A DNA stretch of 64,000 nucleotides, taken from assembly GCF_026625725.1 (NCBI RefSeq), contig NZ_CP113060.1, positions 1,370,001 through 1,434,000 on the forward strand, in the 5' to 3' direction. Below, piece after piece: positions 56,249 to 64,000 of the stretch. Origin of the DNA: Pseudomonas sp. SL4(2022) (GTDB lineage: Bacteria; Pseudomonadota; Gammaproteobacteria; Pseudomonadales; Pseudomonadaceae). Below the pieces are notes generated by a model that was not told the DNA's origin, did no database searches, and saw nothing but the letters and a program-made list of their open reading frames with translations. The position numbers were made by a program, and so were the translations under genes. The first letter of the stretch is position 1. Each line of letters begins with the position of its first letter.

Positions 56249-56698
56249 ATGCCTTATTGGCTAATGAAGTCAGAACCCGAGGAACTATCCATCCACGACC
56301 TTCAACGCCTGAAGCAGACACGCTGGGATGGCGTGCGCAATTACCAGGCACGCAATTTCGTGCGCAGCCTGCAACCGGATGATTTGTTCTTCTTCTACCA
56401 CTCCAGCTGCCCGGAACCGGGCATTGCCGGGATCGCCCGAGTCATCTCGGCGCACTATCCTGACCCGACGGCGCTGGAGCCTGAAAGCCATTACTTCGAC
56501 GCCAAAGCCAGCGCCGCGAAAAATCCGTGGAGCGCCGTCGACGTGGCGTTTGTTGAAGCATTCAAACGGGTCATACCACTGGCACAGCTGAAAGCTCAGA
56601 GCGCCTTGCTGGAACTGCCACTGGTACAAAAAGGCAGCCGTCTCTCAGTGATGCCCGTCAAAGCTGAAGAATGGGCGGCCATTCTCGCTCTGCGCTGA
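56249..56698 (+). CDS. EVE domain-containing protein
   Basis: 149 residues, full-length single EVE domain (PUA-like fold). MPYWLMKSEPEELSIHDL, TRWDGVRNYQARNFVRSL (about 28-45), DLFFFYHSSCPEPGIAGIARV and WSAVDVAFVEAFKR are the family landmarks. EVE domains bind modified bases in DNA or RNA, and stand-alone ones are common housekeeping genes in proteobacteria. AGGAG nine bases before the ATG fixes the start. No linked restriction gene is present. Confidence 0.93.
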   Translation: MPYWLMKSEPEELSIHDLQRLKQTRWDGVRNYQARNFVRSLQPDDLFFFYHSSCPEPGIAGIARVISAHYPDPTALEPESHYFDAKASAAKNPWSAVDVAFVEAFKRVIPLAQLKAQSALLELPLVQKGSRLSVMPVKAEEWAAILALR

Positions 56699-56721
56699 AC
56701 GCAGCAGGCTGGAATGACGAC

Positions 56722-57138
56722 CTATTGAATAATCAGGTTGTTGAACAGCAAATCTTCAACCAGCGGCTTGCCTTCTTCCTGGGTCAGAACAGCCTGAACC
56801 TGCTTGAGCGCTTCCGCACGCAACGTCTCCCGCGCACCAGAGGCCGCCATGGCCTCTTCAGTCTGCTGCGAAAACAGCATAACCAGCTGATTACGAATCA
56901 ACGGCTCATGGTGTTTGACCTTGGCCTCAATATCCGCACCAGTAACACGCAAGGAAAGGTCCGCCTTGTAGAACTTCAACTTGGGGCCCTCACCAAAATT
57001 GCCGACTAACGCAGGAACCAATGTGACATAAGCGACCACGGGCGCCACGGGCGCCCCCTCCTTCGGCTCTTCATCTCCCGAGGCATGCGCCAGTAAAGGC
57101 AGGGACAGAGCCAACAGCATTGCAATCAAGGCTTTCAC
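56722..57138 (-). CDS. FliL-like flagellar basal body-associated protein, secreted form
   Basis: 138 residues. The N-terminus MKALIAMLLALSLPLLAHA is a cleavable signal peptide rather than FliL's membrane anchor. The rest reads as a FliL domain: FYKADLSLRVTGADIEAKVKHHEPLIRNQLVMLFSQQTEEAM and LVEDLLFNNLIIQ. FliL-type proteins sit beside stators of the flagellar motor. This orphan copy outside flagellar operons may be periplasmic. The gene is convergent with the EVE gene and divergent from the oxidoreductase. Confidence 0.83.
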   Translation of the reverse strand: MKALIAMLLALSLPLLAHASGDEEPKEGAPVAPVVAYVTLVPALVGNFGEGPKLKFYKADLSLRVTGADIEAKVKHHEPLIRNQLVMLFSQQTEEAMAASGARETLRAEALKQVQAVLTQEEGKPLVEDLLFNNLIIQ

Positions 57139-57294
57139 AGGCAGTATTCCTCGCTAATTTGCACCTAGCATAGCCAGAGTCTGCCCACAGCCCAAGCCCC
57201 AAACTTATGCTGACTCATCAGGCGCAGCCATGCTCGTTGACCCTGGCACACCCACCCCTACACTGCATGACCATCAACCGCAGAGGAAAGCCTG

Positions 57295-58272
57295 ATGAAA
57301 GCCGTGCTGTGCAAAGCCTTCGGCCCCGCCGAAACCTTGGTGCTGGAAGAAATCGCCAGCCCCGAAGCGAAGAAGAACGAAGTGCTGCTCGACGTCCATG
57401 CGGCCGGAGTCAATTTCCCCGACACCTTGATCATCGAAGGCAAGTACCAGTTCAAGCCGCCCTTCCCGTTCTCACCGGGTGGCGAGGCCGCTGGCGTGGT
57501 CACGGCCGTCGGTGAAAAAGTCAGCCATCTGAAAGTTGGCGACCGGGTGATGGCCCTGACCGGCTGGGGCAGCTTTGCCGAGGAAGTGGCAGTACCTGGC
57601 TACAACGTCATGCCGATTCCGCCGAGCATGGACTTCGCCTGCGCCGCCGCATTCGGCATGACCTACGGCACCTCGATGCACGCCCTCAAGCAACGCGCCA
57701 ATCTGCAACCAGGTGAAACCCTACTGGTACTCGGTGCGTCCGGTGGCGTTGGTCTGGCCGCCGTGGAAATTGGCAAAGCCATGGGCGCCAAGGTGATTGC
57801 CGCCGCCAGCAGCGCGGAAAAACTCGAAGTGGCCAAAGCCGCTGGTGCCGATGAGCTGATCAACTACAGCGAATGCAGCCTGAAGGACGAAGTGAAGCGC
57901 CTGACTGGCGGCCAGGGCGCAGACGTGATCTATGACCCGGTGGGCGGCGACCTGTTCGACGCCGCAATCCGCTCAATAGCCTGGAACGGCCGCCTGCTGG
58001 TGGTGGGTTTTGCCAGCGGGCGCATCCCCGAGCTGCCAGTCAACCTGACCTTGCTCAAGGGCGCGGCCGTGGTAGGTGTGTTCTGGGGGGCGTTCGCCCA
58101 GCGCCAGCCGCAGGACAACGCCGCCAACTTCCAGCAACTATTTGCCTGGCACGCCGAAGGCAAGCTCAAGCCGCTGGTATCGCAGACCTTCCCGCTGGCA
58201 CAGGCAGCCGAGGCGATCAACACCCTCGGTCAGCGCAAGGCAGTGGGTAAAGTCGTCGTCAGCGTACGCTAA
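57295..58272 (+). CDS. NADPH:quinone oxidoreductase (MDR superfamily)
   Basis: 325 residues, full length. GroES-like N-terminus VLLDVHAAGVNFPDTLIIEGKYQFKPPFPFSPGGEAAGVV and the NADPH-binding LVLGASGGVGLAAVEIGKAMGAKVIAAASS (about 141-170) are typical of the zinc-free quinone reductase/crotonyl-type MDR group. YDPVGGDLFDAAIRS completes the cofactor domain. It probably reduces quinones or activated alkenes with NADPH. It stands alone with a terminator just after it. Confidence 0.9.
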   Translation: MKAVLCKAFGPAETLVLEEIASPEAKKNEVLLDVHAAGVNFPDTLIIEGKYQFKPPFPFSPGGEAAGVVTAVGEKVSHLKVGDRVMALTGWGSFAEEVAVPGYNVMPIPPSMDFACAAAFGMTYGTSMHALKQRANLQPGETLLVLGASGGVGLAAVEIGKAMGAKVIAAASSAEKLEVAKAAGADELINYSECSLKDEVKRLTGGQGADVIYDPVGGDLFDAAIRSIAWNGRLLVVGFASGRIPELPVNLTLLKGAAVVGVFWGAFAQRQPQDNAANFQQLFAWHAEGKLKPLVSQTFPLAQAAEAINTLGQRKAVGKVVVSVR

Positions 58273-58286
58273 GCCCAACGCGTAGC

Positions 58287-58315
58287 AAAAGGCCGCCCAT
58301 CACGCGGCCTTTTTT
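58287..58315. terminator. Bidirectional intrinsic terminator between convergent genes
   Basis: AAAAGGCCGC pairs with GCGGCCTTTT across a seven-base loop. A and T runs on both sides let it serve the oxidoreductase gene rightward and the reductase gene leftward. Confidence 0.88.
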
Positions 58316-58326
58316 ATGCGCAGGCT

Positions 58327-59295
58327 TCAGCCGCGCGGCGCGTAGGCGAATACATCCGCACGCATCTGGTGAGCATCCATACCCGCTTCCACCAGCGCAT
58401 CCAGGGTGGCGTAGACCATCGCCGGCGAGCCGCTGGCGTAGACATGCAGCGCCTTGAGGTCAGGAAAGTCTTCGCGCACCGCCTCGTGCAGTAGGCCGCA
58501 ACGTCCCTGCCAGCCACACGGGTCGCTGACCACCTGATGCAGGAACAGGTTGGGCACCTGCTGCCACTGCGCCCAGTGCTCCAGGTCGTAAAAGTCTTCT
58601 GGACGGCGTGCCCCCCAATACAGGTGCACCGGATGGACGAAACCGGCAGCGTGGCAGTGTTCGATCAAGCTGTGCATTTGCCCCATGCCGGTGCCAGCAG
58701 CGATCAGCACCAGCGGCCCATCCGGCAGCTCCGCCAGGTGGGCGTCGCCAAACGGCAGCCTCACCCGCACCAGACCGCTGCGGCGCAGCTGGGCGATCAG
58801 CGCAACCGTGACCTCATCGCGAGCCAGCACGTGCAGCTCCAGCTCACGCCCACGATGCGGGGCTGAGGCCAGGGAGAAGGCCGCGTAATCATCACCATCA
58901 CGCTGCAGCAGCAGGTATTGCCCGGCGTGGTAGCGCGGCACCTTGCCGGCAGGGGTCTGCAGGCGCAGGCGGAACACATCACCGCCCACGTCATCACACG
59001 CGACCACCTGGCAGGCCAGCTCGCGCACCGGCATTTCACCCGGAGCAAGCACGCCGTCCCAGTGCAGCACACAGTCTTCCAGCGGCTCAGCCAGGCAGGT
59101 GAACAGTTCGCCCTGGGTCAGCTCGACCCCACCCTGCTGCACACGGCCCTCCACCAGCAACGCCGCGCAGATATGGCAGTTGCCATTGCGGCAGCTCTGC
59201 GGGCAGTCGTAACCCAGTCGTCGCGCCGCATCGAGAATGCGTTCGCGGGGCTGCACGTCCAGTACGGCACCTGAAGGGTTCAGGGTGACTTTCAT
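58327..59295 (-). CDS. 2Fe-2S/FAD/NAD(P)H reductase (CDP-6-deoxy-delta-3,4-glucoseen reductase-like)
   Basis: 322 residues from the ATG at 59295, overlapping the ubiD stop by one base. The plant-type ferredoxin domain has cysteines 35, 40, 43 and 67 (CRNGNCHIC and FTC). An FNR-type FAD domain (YHAGQYLLLQRDGDDYAAFSLAS) and an NAD domain (LVLIAAGTGMGQMHSLIEH) follow. It is related to AscD and to Fre, the flavin reductase linked to ubiD in enterics. Coupling to ubiD suggests it reduces flavin for prenyl-FMN or quinone work, which is inference. Confidence 0.88.
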   Translation of the reverse strand: MKVTLNPSGAVLDVQPRERILDAARRLGYDCPQSCRNGNCHICAALLVEGRVQQGGVELTQGELFTCLAEPLEDCVLHWDGVLAPGEMPVRELACQVVACDDVGGDVFRLRLQTPAGKVPRYHAGQYLLLQRDGDDYAAFSLASAPHRGRELELHVLARDEVTVALIAQLRRSGLVRVRLPFGDAHLAELPDGPLVLIAAGTGMGQMHSLIEHCHAAGFVHPVHLYWGARRPEDFYDLEHWAQWQQVPNLFLHQVVSDPCGWQGRCGLLHEAVREDFPDLKALHVYASGSPAMVYATLDALVEAGMDAHQMRADVFAYAPRG

Positions 59296-60761
59296 CAATC
59301 AATTCCCAACTCAGACCACAGCGCATCGACGCGCTGCTTGACCGCCTCATCCTGCACGATAGCCCGGCCCCACTCGCGAGTGGTTTCCCCAGGCCATTTG
59401 TGCGTGGCGTCCAGCCCCATCTTCGAGCCCAGACCCGAGATCGGCGAGGCGAAGTCGAGGTAGTCAATCGGCGTGTTGTCGATCATCACCGTGTCGCGCT
59501 TGGGGTCCATGCGCGTGGTAATCGCCCAGATCACGTCATTCCAGTCCCGTGCGTTGATATCGTCGTCGGTGACGATCACAAACTTGGTGTACATAAACTG
59601 ACGCAGGAACGACCACACACCGAGCATGACGCGCTTGGCGTGTCCCGGGTACTGCTTCTTCATGGTCACCACCGCCATGCGGTACGAGCAGCCTTCCGGC
59701 GGCAGGTAGAAGTCGGTGATTTCGGGAAACTGCTTCTGCAGGATTGGCACAAACACTTCGTTGAGCGCCACGCCGAGAATCGCCGGCTCATCCGGCGGAC
59801 GGCCGGTGTAGGTGCTGTGGTAAATCGGCTTTTGCCGGCGCGTGATGCGCTCGACAGTAAACACCGGGAAGGTGTCGACTTCGTTGTAGTAACCGGTGTG
59901 GTCGCCATAAGGGCCTTCCGGCGCGGTCTCGCCGGGGTGGATCACCCCTTCGAGGACGATTTCGGCGCTGGCCGGCACCTGCAGATCACTGCCACGGGCC
60001 TTGATCAGCTCGGTGCGGTGGCCGCGCAGCAAACCGGCAAACGCATACTCAGACAAGGTATCGGGCACCGGGGTGACCGCACCGAGAATGGTCGCCGGAT
60101 CGGCGCCGAGGGCCACGCACACCGGGTAGGGACGATCCGGATACTTCAGGCACCACTCGCGAAAATCCAGCGCACCCCCACGGTGGCTGAGCCAGCGCAT
60201 GATCAGCTTGTTGCGGCCAATCACCTGCTGGCGATAGATGCCGAGGTTCTGCCGTTCTTTATTCGGGCCTTTGGTGATGGTCAGGCCCCAGGTGATTAGC
60301 GGCCCGACATCGCCGGGCCAGCAGGTCTGCACCGGCAGCTTGGCGAGATCGACGTCGTCGCCCTCTTCGACCACTTCCTGGCACGGCGCATCCTTCAACA
60401 CCTTGGGCGCCATGCTCAGCACTTTCTTGAAGATCGGCAGTTTGCTCCAGGCATCCTTCAGCCCTTTCGGCGGTTCGGGCTCTTTGAGAAAGGCCAGCAA
60501 CTTGCCAATTTCGCGCAGCTCACTGACCTCTTCCGCGCCCATGCCCAGCGCCACACGCTTGGGCGTGCCGAACAGGTTGCCGAGCACCGGCACATCGAAG
60601 CCCGTGGGGTTTGCAAAGAGCAATGCCGGCCCGCCTTTACGTAAGGTGCGGTCGCAGATTTCGGTCATTTCCAGCACAGGGGAAACCGGCGTTTGGATAC
60701 GCTTGAGTTCGCCGCGCGTCTCCAGACCGCGAATAAAATCGCGCAGATCACGATACTGCAT
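59295..60761 (-). CDS. ubiD: 4-hydroxy-3-polyprenylbenzoate decarboxylase UbiD
   Basis: 488 residues from the ATG at 60761 ([22 protein letters not shown]); the longer frame adds 12 unconserved residues. It is a prenyl-FMN-dependent decarboxylase of ubiquinone synthesis. [26 protein letters not shown] and the E-x-x-x-R-type prFMN region are present, along with [16 protein letters not shown] rendered as [38 protein letters not shown] and [10 protein letters not shown] close the protein. It shares an operon with the reductase gene. Confidence 0.95.
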   Translation of the reverse strand: MQYRDLRDFIRGLETRGELKRIQTPVSPVLEMTEICDRTLRKGGPALLFANPTGFDVPVLGNLFGTPKRVALGMGAEEVSELREIGKLLAFLKEPEPPKGLKDAWSKLPIFKKVLSMAPKVLKDAPCQEVVEEGDDVDLAKLPVQTCWPGDVGPLITWGLTITKGPNKERQNLGIYRQQVIGRNKLIMRWLSHRGGALDFREWCLKYPDRPYPVCVALGADPATILGAVTPVPDTLSEYAFAGLLRGHRTELIKARGSDLQVPASAEIVLEGVIHPGETAPEGPYGDHTGYYNEVDTFPVFTVERITRRQKPIYHSTYTGRPPDEPAILGVALNEVFVPILQKQFPEITDFYLPPEGCSYRMAVVTMKKQYPGHAKRVMLGVWSFLRQFMYTKFVIVTDDDINARDWNDVIWAITTRMDPKRDTVMIDNTPIDYLDFASPISGLGSKMGLDATHKWPGETTREWGRAIVQDEAVKQRVDALWSELGID

Positions 60762-60850
60762 GCAGATGCCTCGTTTCGGGCCGAGCAATAGGGGCACAAA
60801 GTTTAGCGCCGAACTCGGTCTTTCAGAAGGGAAAGCCAGCCTTCAGACAC

Positions 60851-60878
60851 ACAAAAGCCGGGCTTGCCCGGCTTTTGT
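60851..60878. terminator. Intrinsic terminator of rho
   Basis: ACAAAAGCCGGGC and its exact complement form a 13-base stem closed by two bases. It is symmetric and lies 19 bases beyond the rho stop. Confidence 0.88.
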
Positions 60879-60896
60879 TGTAAAGCGAAGAACGCC

Positions 60897-62156
60897 TTAC
60901 TTACGCTTCATCGACTGGAAGAACTCTTCGTTGGTCTTGGTCGCTTTCAGCTTGTCGGTAAGGAACTCGATGGCGGCAATTTCATCCATCGGGTGCAGCA
61001 ACTTGCGCAGAATCCACATGCGCTGCAGTTCGTCCTCAGCGGTCAACAACTCTTCGCGGCGGGTGCCAGCGCGGTTGATGTTGATGGCCGGGAACACACG
61101 CTTCTCAGCAATACGACGGTCCAGCGGCAACTCCATGTTGCCGGTGCCTTTGAACTCTTCGTAAATCACTTCATCCATCTTCGAGCCGGTTTCCACCAGC
61201 GCGGTGGCGATGATGGTCAGCGAGCCGCCTTCTTCGATGTTACGCGCCGCACCGAAGAAGCGTTTCGGCTTCTCCAGAGCATGGGCGTCGACACCACCGG
61301 TGAGCACCTTGCCGGAGCTTGGGATCACGGTGTTGTAGGCACGCGCCAGACGGGTGATGGAGTCAAGCAGGATGACCACATCCTTCTTGTGCTCAACCAG
61401 GCGCTTGGCCTTCTCGATGACCATTTCGGCCACCTGCACGTGACGGGTTGGCGGCTCGTCGAAGGTCGACGCGACCACTTCGCCGCGCACGGTGCGCTGC
61501 ATCTCGGTCACTTCTTCCGGGCGCTCGTCGATCAGCAGCACGATCAAGTGGCACTCAGGATTGTTGCGCGCGATGTTCGCCGCAATGTTCTGCAGCATGA
61601 TGGTCTTACCGGCTTTCGGCGGTGCAACGATCAGGCCGCGCTGGCCTTTACCGATGGGCGCACACAGGTCGATGACCCGGCCGGTGATGTCTTCGGTGGA
61701 GCCGTTACCGGCCTCCATGACCAGACGCTTGTTGGGGAACAGCGGCGTGAGGTTTTCGAACAGAATTTTGTTCTTGGCGTTTTCCGGGCGGTCGTAGTTG
61801 ATCGTGTCAACCTTGAGCAACGCGAAGTAGCGCTCGCCTTCTTTCGGCGGGCGAATCTTGCCGACGATGGTATCGCCTGTACGCAAGTTGAAGCGGCGGA
61901 TCTGGCTCGGCGAGACGTAGATGTCATCGGGGCCAGCGAGGTACGAGGCATCCGCAGAGCGGAGAAAGCCGAAACCGTCCTGGAGAATCTCCAGCACGCC
62001 ATCACCGGAGATTTCCTCACCGCTTTTAGCGTGTTTTTTCAACAGCGAGAAAATCACGTCCTGCTTGCGCGAACGGGCCATGTTTTCCAGGCCCAGTTGT
62101 TCGGCGAGTTCCAGCAGTTCGGTGATCGGCTTTTGCTTGAGTTCGGTCAGATTCAT
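60897..62156 (-). CDS. rho: Transcription termination factor Rho
   Basis: 419 residues, exactly the usual length. The hexameric RNA helicase ends many transcripts. The N-terminal RNA-binding part begins [42 protein letters not shown] and has a cold-shock-like fold around [33 protein letters not shown]. The P-loop is [11 protein letters not shown], Walker B is [15 protein letters not shown] and the R-loop lies in [11 protein letters not shown]. The 290-base leader between trxA and rho probably carries autoregulation. Confidence 0.98.
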   Translation of the reverse strand: MNLTELKQKPITELLELAEQLGLENMARSRKQDVIFSLLKKHAKSGEEISGDGVLEILQDGFGFLRSADASYLAGPDDIYVSPSQIRRFNLRTGDTIVGKIRPPKEGERYFALLKVDTINYDRPENAKNKILFENLTPLFPNKRLVMEAGNGSTEDITGRVIDLCAPIGKGQRGLIVAPPKAGKTIMLQNIAANIARNNPECHLIVLLIDERPEEVTEMQRTVRGEVVASTFDEPPTRHVQVAEMVIEKAKRLVEHKKDVVILLDSITRLARAYNTVIPSSGKVLTGGVDAHALEKPKRFFGAARNIEEGGSLTIIATALVETGSKMDEVIYEEFKGTGNMELPLDRRIAEKRVFPAININRAGTRREELLTAEDELQRMWILRKLLHPMDEIAAIEFLTDKLKATKTNEEFFQSMKRK

Positions 62157-62355
62157 AGGAATGACGTAATCATGAGGGAGGGAAATAAGCTAATAAGCTT
62201 GGGAGGCCGTGCCACTGAGCGGCGATTTGATCGCCCGTGTGTATCGAGGGTATTCGCGGAGGAATCCGTCGGCGACGGCTTGCAGGGGGCTGCATAGGAA
62301 ATGCAACGAGGCCGAATGTAACACCGGGTTTATTGATCCGTCCAGCACTCAGGCA
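62157..62355 (-). other. rho leader region
   Basis: About 200 bases upstream of rho on its sense strand, with no credible open frame. In gammaproteobacteria this leader is where Rho limits its own expression. I see no strong hairpin beyond the trxA terminator at its far end. Confidence 0.5.
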
Positions 62356-62386
62356 GAAAAAAGCCCCGCATTTCACGGGGCTTTCA
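62356..62386 (-). terminator. Intrinsic terminator of trxA
   Basis: On the minus strand AAAGCCCCG pairs with CGGGGCTTT and is followed by a T run. It lies about 60 bases after the trxA stop, keeping trxA and rho transcripts separate. Confidence 0.85.
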
Positions 62387-62447
62387 CGAGCAGGCGGCGC
62401 TGTTGCCATGCACGGGCCATGGCCCGACAGAGCGGCTGGCCGAATAC

Positions 62448-62774
<327 letters not shown>

Positions 62775-63051
62775 GGAAAGTCTCCGTATTCGGAAGCAAA
62801 AGATGGCCGACATCATAGCCCGGCTTTCCTTACACAGGAAGGCAGTGGCAATTGAGCTTCTCTATGACCCATAGCGAAATTTGTCGCCTGGACAGCCATG
62901 TCACAGTTTATTCAGACAGCCGGCAAACCCTCAGCCCTCGCTGTGCGACCCCCTTAACAAGGTCAGCCAACAGACCTGCGACATCAGTATGCGTTGGCGG
63001 AGCTGGGCTATCGTGGCACGATGGCACGGTTCCGCAATGAGATGGTTCTCC

Positions 63052-64000
63052 ATGCCGTATACCCCTGCCGAGTCTTTTCCTTTGATTGCTGCTATCGACC
63101 TGGGCTCCAACAGCTTCCATATGGTGCTGGCCAAAGCCGACCATGGCGAGATCCGTATCCTCGAACGCCTCGGCGACAAGGTGCAACTGGCAGCTGGCAT
63201 TGATGAAGAGCGCCTACTCAGTGAAGAGGCCATGCAGCGCGGGCTGGACTGCCTGCGCCGCTTTGCTCAGCTGACCGCCAGCCTGCCGGAAGGTGCAGTA
63301 CGCGTCGTGGGCACCAATGCCCTGCGTGAGGCGCGTAACCGTGGCGAATTCATCCGCCGCGCCGAAGAAATCCTCGGCCACCCGGTTGAAGTCATCTCCG
63401 GACGCGAAGAAGCGCGACTGATCTACCTCGGCGTATCACACAGCATTGCCGACACCCCTGGCCGACGCCTGGTCGCCGATATCGGCGGTGGTAGTACCGA
63501 GTTCATCATTGGTCAGCGTTTCGAACCCCTGATCCGCGAAAGCCTGCAGATGGGCTGCGTCAGCTTCACCCAGCGTTTTTTCAAGGATGGCAAGATTACC
63601 CCGGCGCGTTACGCTCAGGCCTACACCGCTGCGCGCCTGGAAATCATGGGCATTGAGCACGCCCTGCGCCGCCTGGGCTGGGAAGATGCCGTCGGCGCAT
63701 CGGGTACGATCAAAGCCGTAGGTCTGGCCATTCAGGCCGCCGGGCTCGGCTCCGGTGAAGTCAATGCAGCCGGCATGGCCTGGCTCAAACGCAAGATGTT
63801 CAAGATCGGCGAAGTAGAAAAGCTCGACCTTGACGGCATCAAGCCGGATCGCCGAGGCATCTTCCCGGCGGGCTTGGCGATTCTCGAAGCGATCTTCGAC
63901 GCTTGCGATATCCAGCGCATGAGCCATTCCGAAGGTGCGCTGCGCGAAGGCGTGCTCTACGACCTGCTGGGCCGCCATCAGCATGAGGACGTGCGCGAGC
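63052..64000 (+). CDS. ppx: Exopolyphosphatase Ppx (partial, runs off the window)
   Basis: The first 316 codons of a roughly 500-residue enzyme that removes phosphates from polyphosphate; also a pppGpp phosphohydrolase in some relatives. The ASKHA ATPase motifs are [20 protein letters not shown] (about 11-30), [14 protein letters not shown], the catalytic-base region [32 protein letters not shown] and GASGTIKA. The ATG at 63052 is chosen; an in-frame ATG at 63037 would add MRWFS. The frame is open to the last base. Confidence 0.94.
   Translation, partial: MPYTPAESFPLIAAIDLGSNSFHMVLAKADHGEIRILERLGDKVQLAAGIDEERLLSEEAMQRGLDCLRRFAQLTASLPEGAVRVVGTNALREARNRGEFIRRAEEILGHPVEVISGREEARLIYLGVSHSIADTPGRRLVADIGGGSTEFIIGQRFEPLIRESLQMGCVSFTQRFFKDGKITPARYAQAYTAARLEIMGIEHALRRLGWEDAVGASGTIKAVGLAIQAAGLGSGEVNAAGMAWLKRKMFKIGEVEKLDLDGIKPDRRGIFPAGLAILEAIFDACDIQRMSHSEGALREGVLYDLLGRHQHEDVRE

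Noticed and set aside
56249-56698. EVE-domain protein as part of a modification-dependent defence system
   Set aside because: No restriction, helicase or methylase gene is adjacent; stand-alone EVE proteins are common core genes.
60864-62297. 477-codon open frame antisense to rho
   Set aside because: Rho is certain on the other strand; the antisense frame exists only because of codon bias.

Overview
The window is a G+C-rich gammaproteobacterial chromosome segment whose gene content and order point to the genus Pseudomonas. From memory of P. aeruginosa PAO1, three blocks match known neighbourhoods: trmL-secB-grxC-gpmI-envC-ctpA-hisFAHB, mutY-yggX-tRNA-Phe-amino-acid ABC transporter, and rml-dctBD-dctPQM followed by ubi-pepP-zapA-ssrS-ubiD-rho-trxA-ppx. 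I see no insertion sequence, prophage, CRISPR array or transposase.

Layout. 1-6.2 kb holds housekeeping genes: tRNA methylation, SecB chaperone, glutaredoxin, a rhodanese-fold membrane protein, phosphoglycerate mutase, a murein hydrolase activator of EnvC type (interrupted by a frameshift) and the CtpA protease. 6.2-8.8 kb has three tandem paralogous periplasmic solute-binding proteins with no permease. 9.0-12.2 kb is a leftward histidine operon hisB-hisH-DUF2164-hisA-hisF. 12.3-17.1 kb runs rightward with an FAD oxidoreductase, AsmA, MutY and YggX. A REP/palindrome-rich gap precedes tRNA-Phe, then a polar amino-acid ABC transporter, a methyltransferase and tRNA-Thr.

22.5-37.2 kb is the accessory part: a leftward run of 13 genes for an exopolysaccharide. 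It encodes a flippase, a polyprenyl-phosphate sugar transferase, three glycosyltransferases, two NAD-dependent sugar epimerase/dehydratases, a polymerase/ligase (interrupted by a frameshift), an acyltransferase, a degenerate CpsD-like ATPase, a Wza-type lipoprotein, a PslG-like glycoside hydrolase and a Wzz/GumC-type chain-length protein. It resembles the Psl family of clusters but is not the canonical psl operon. It is divergent from rmlBACD (37.6-40.9 kb), which makes dTDP-L-rhamnose, so a rhamnose-containing polymer is a reasonable inference.

40.9-49.2 kb holds a chemoreceptor, the DctB/DctD two-component system and the DctPQM TRAP transporter for C4-dicarboxylates, with a very good sigma-54 promoter in front of dctP. 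49.4-54.2 kb is a leftward ubiquinone-hydroxylase/pepP operon. 54.5-64 kb contains zapA, 6S RNA, 5-formyl-THF cyclo-ligase, a 43-residue membrane protein, an EVE-domain protein, a FliL-like protein, a quinone oxidoreductase, a ferredoxin-type reductase next to ubiD, rho, trxA and the start of ppx.

Two genes (envC and the EPS polymerase) are each broken by one missing base in a homopolymer (A8 and G7). This pattern is as compatible with base-calling error as with real mutation. The strongest candidate for a little-described system is the exopolysaccharide island.
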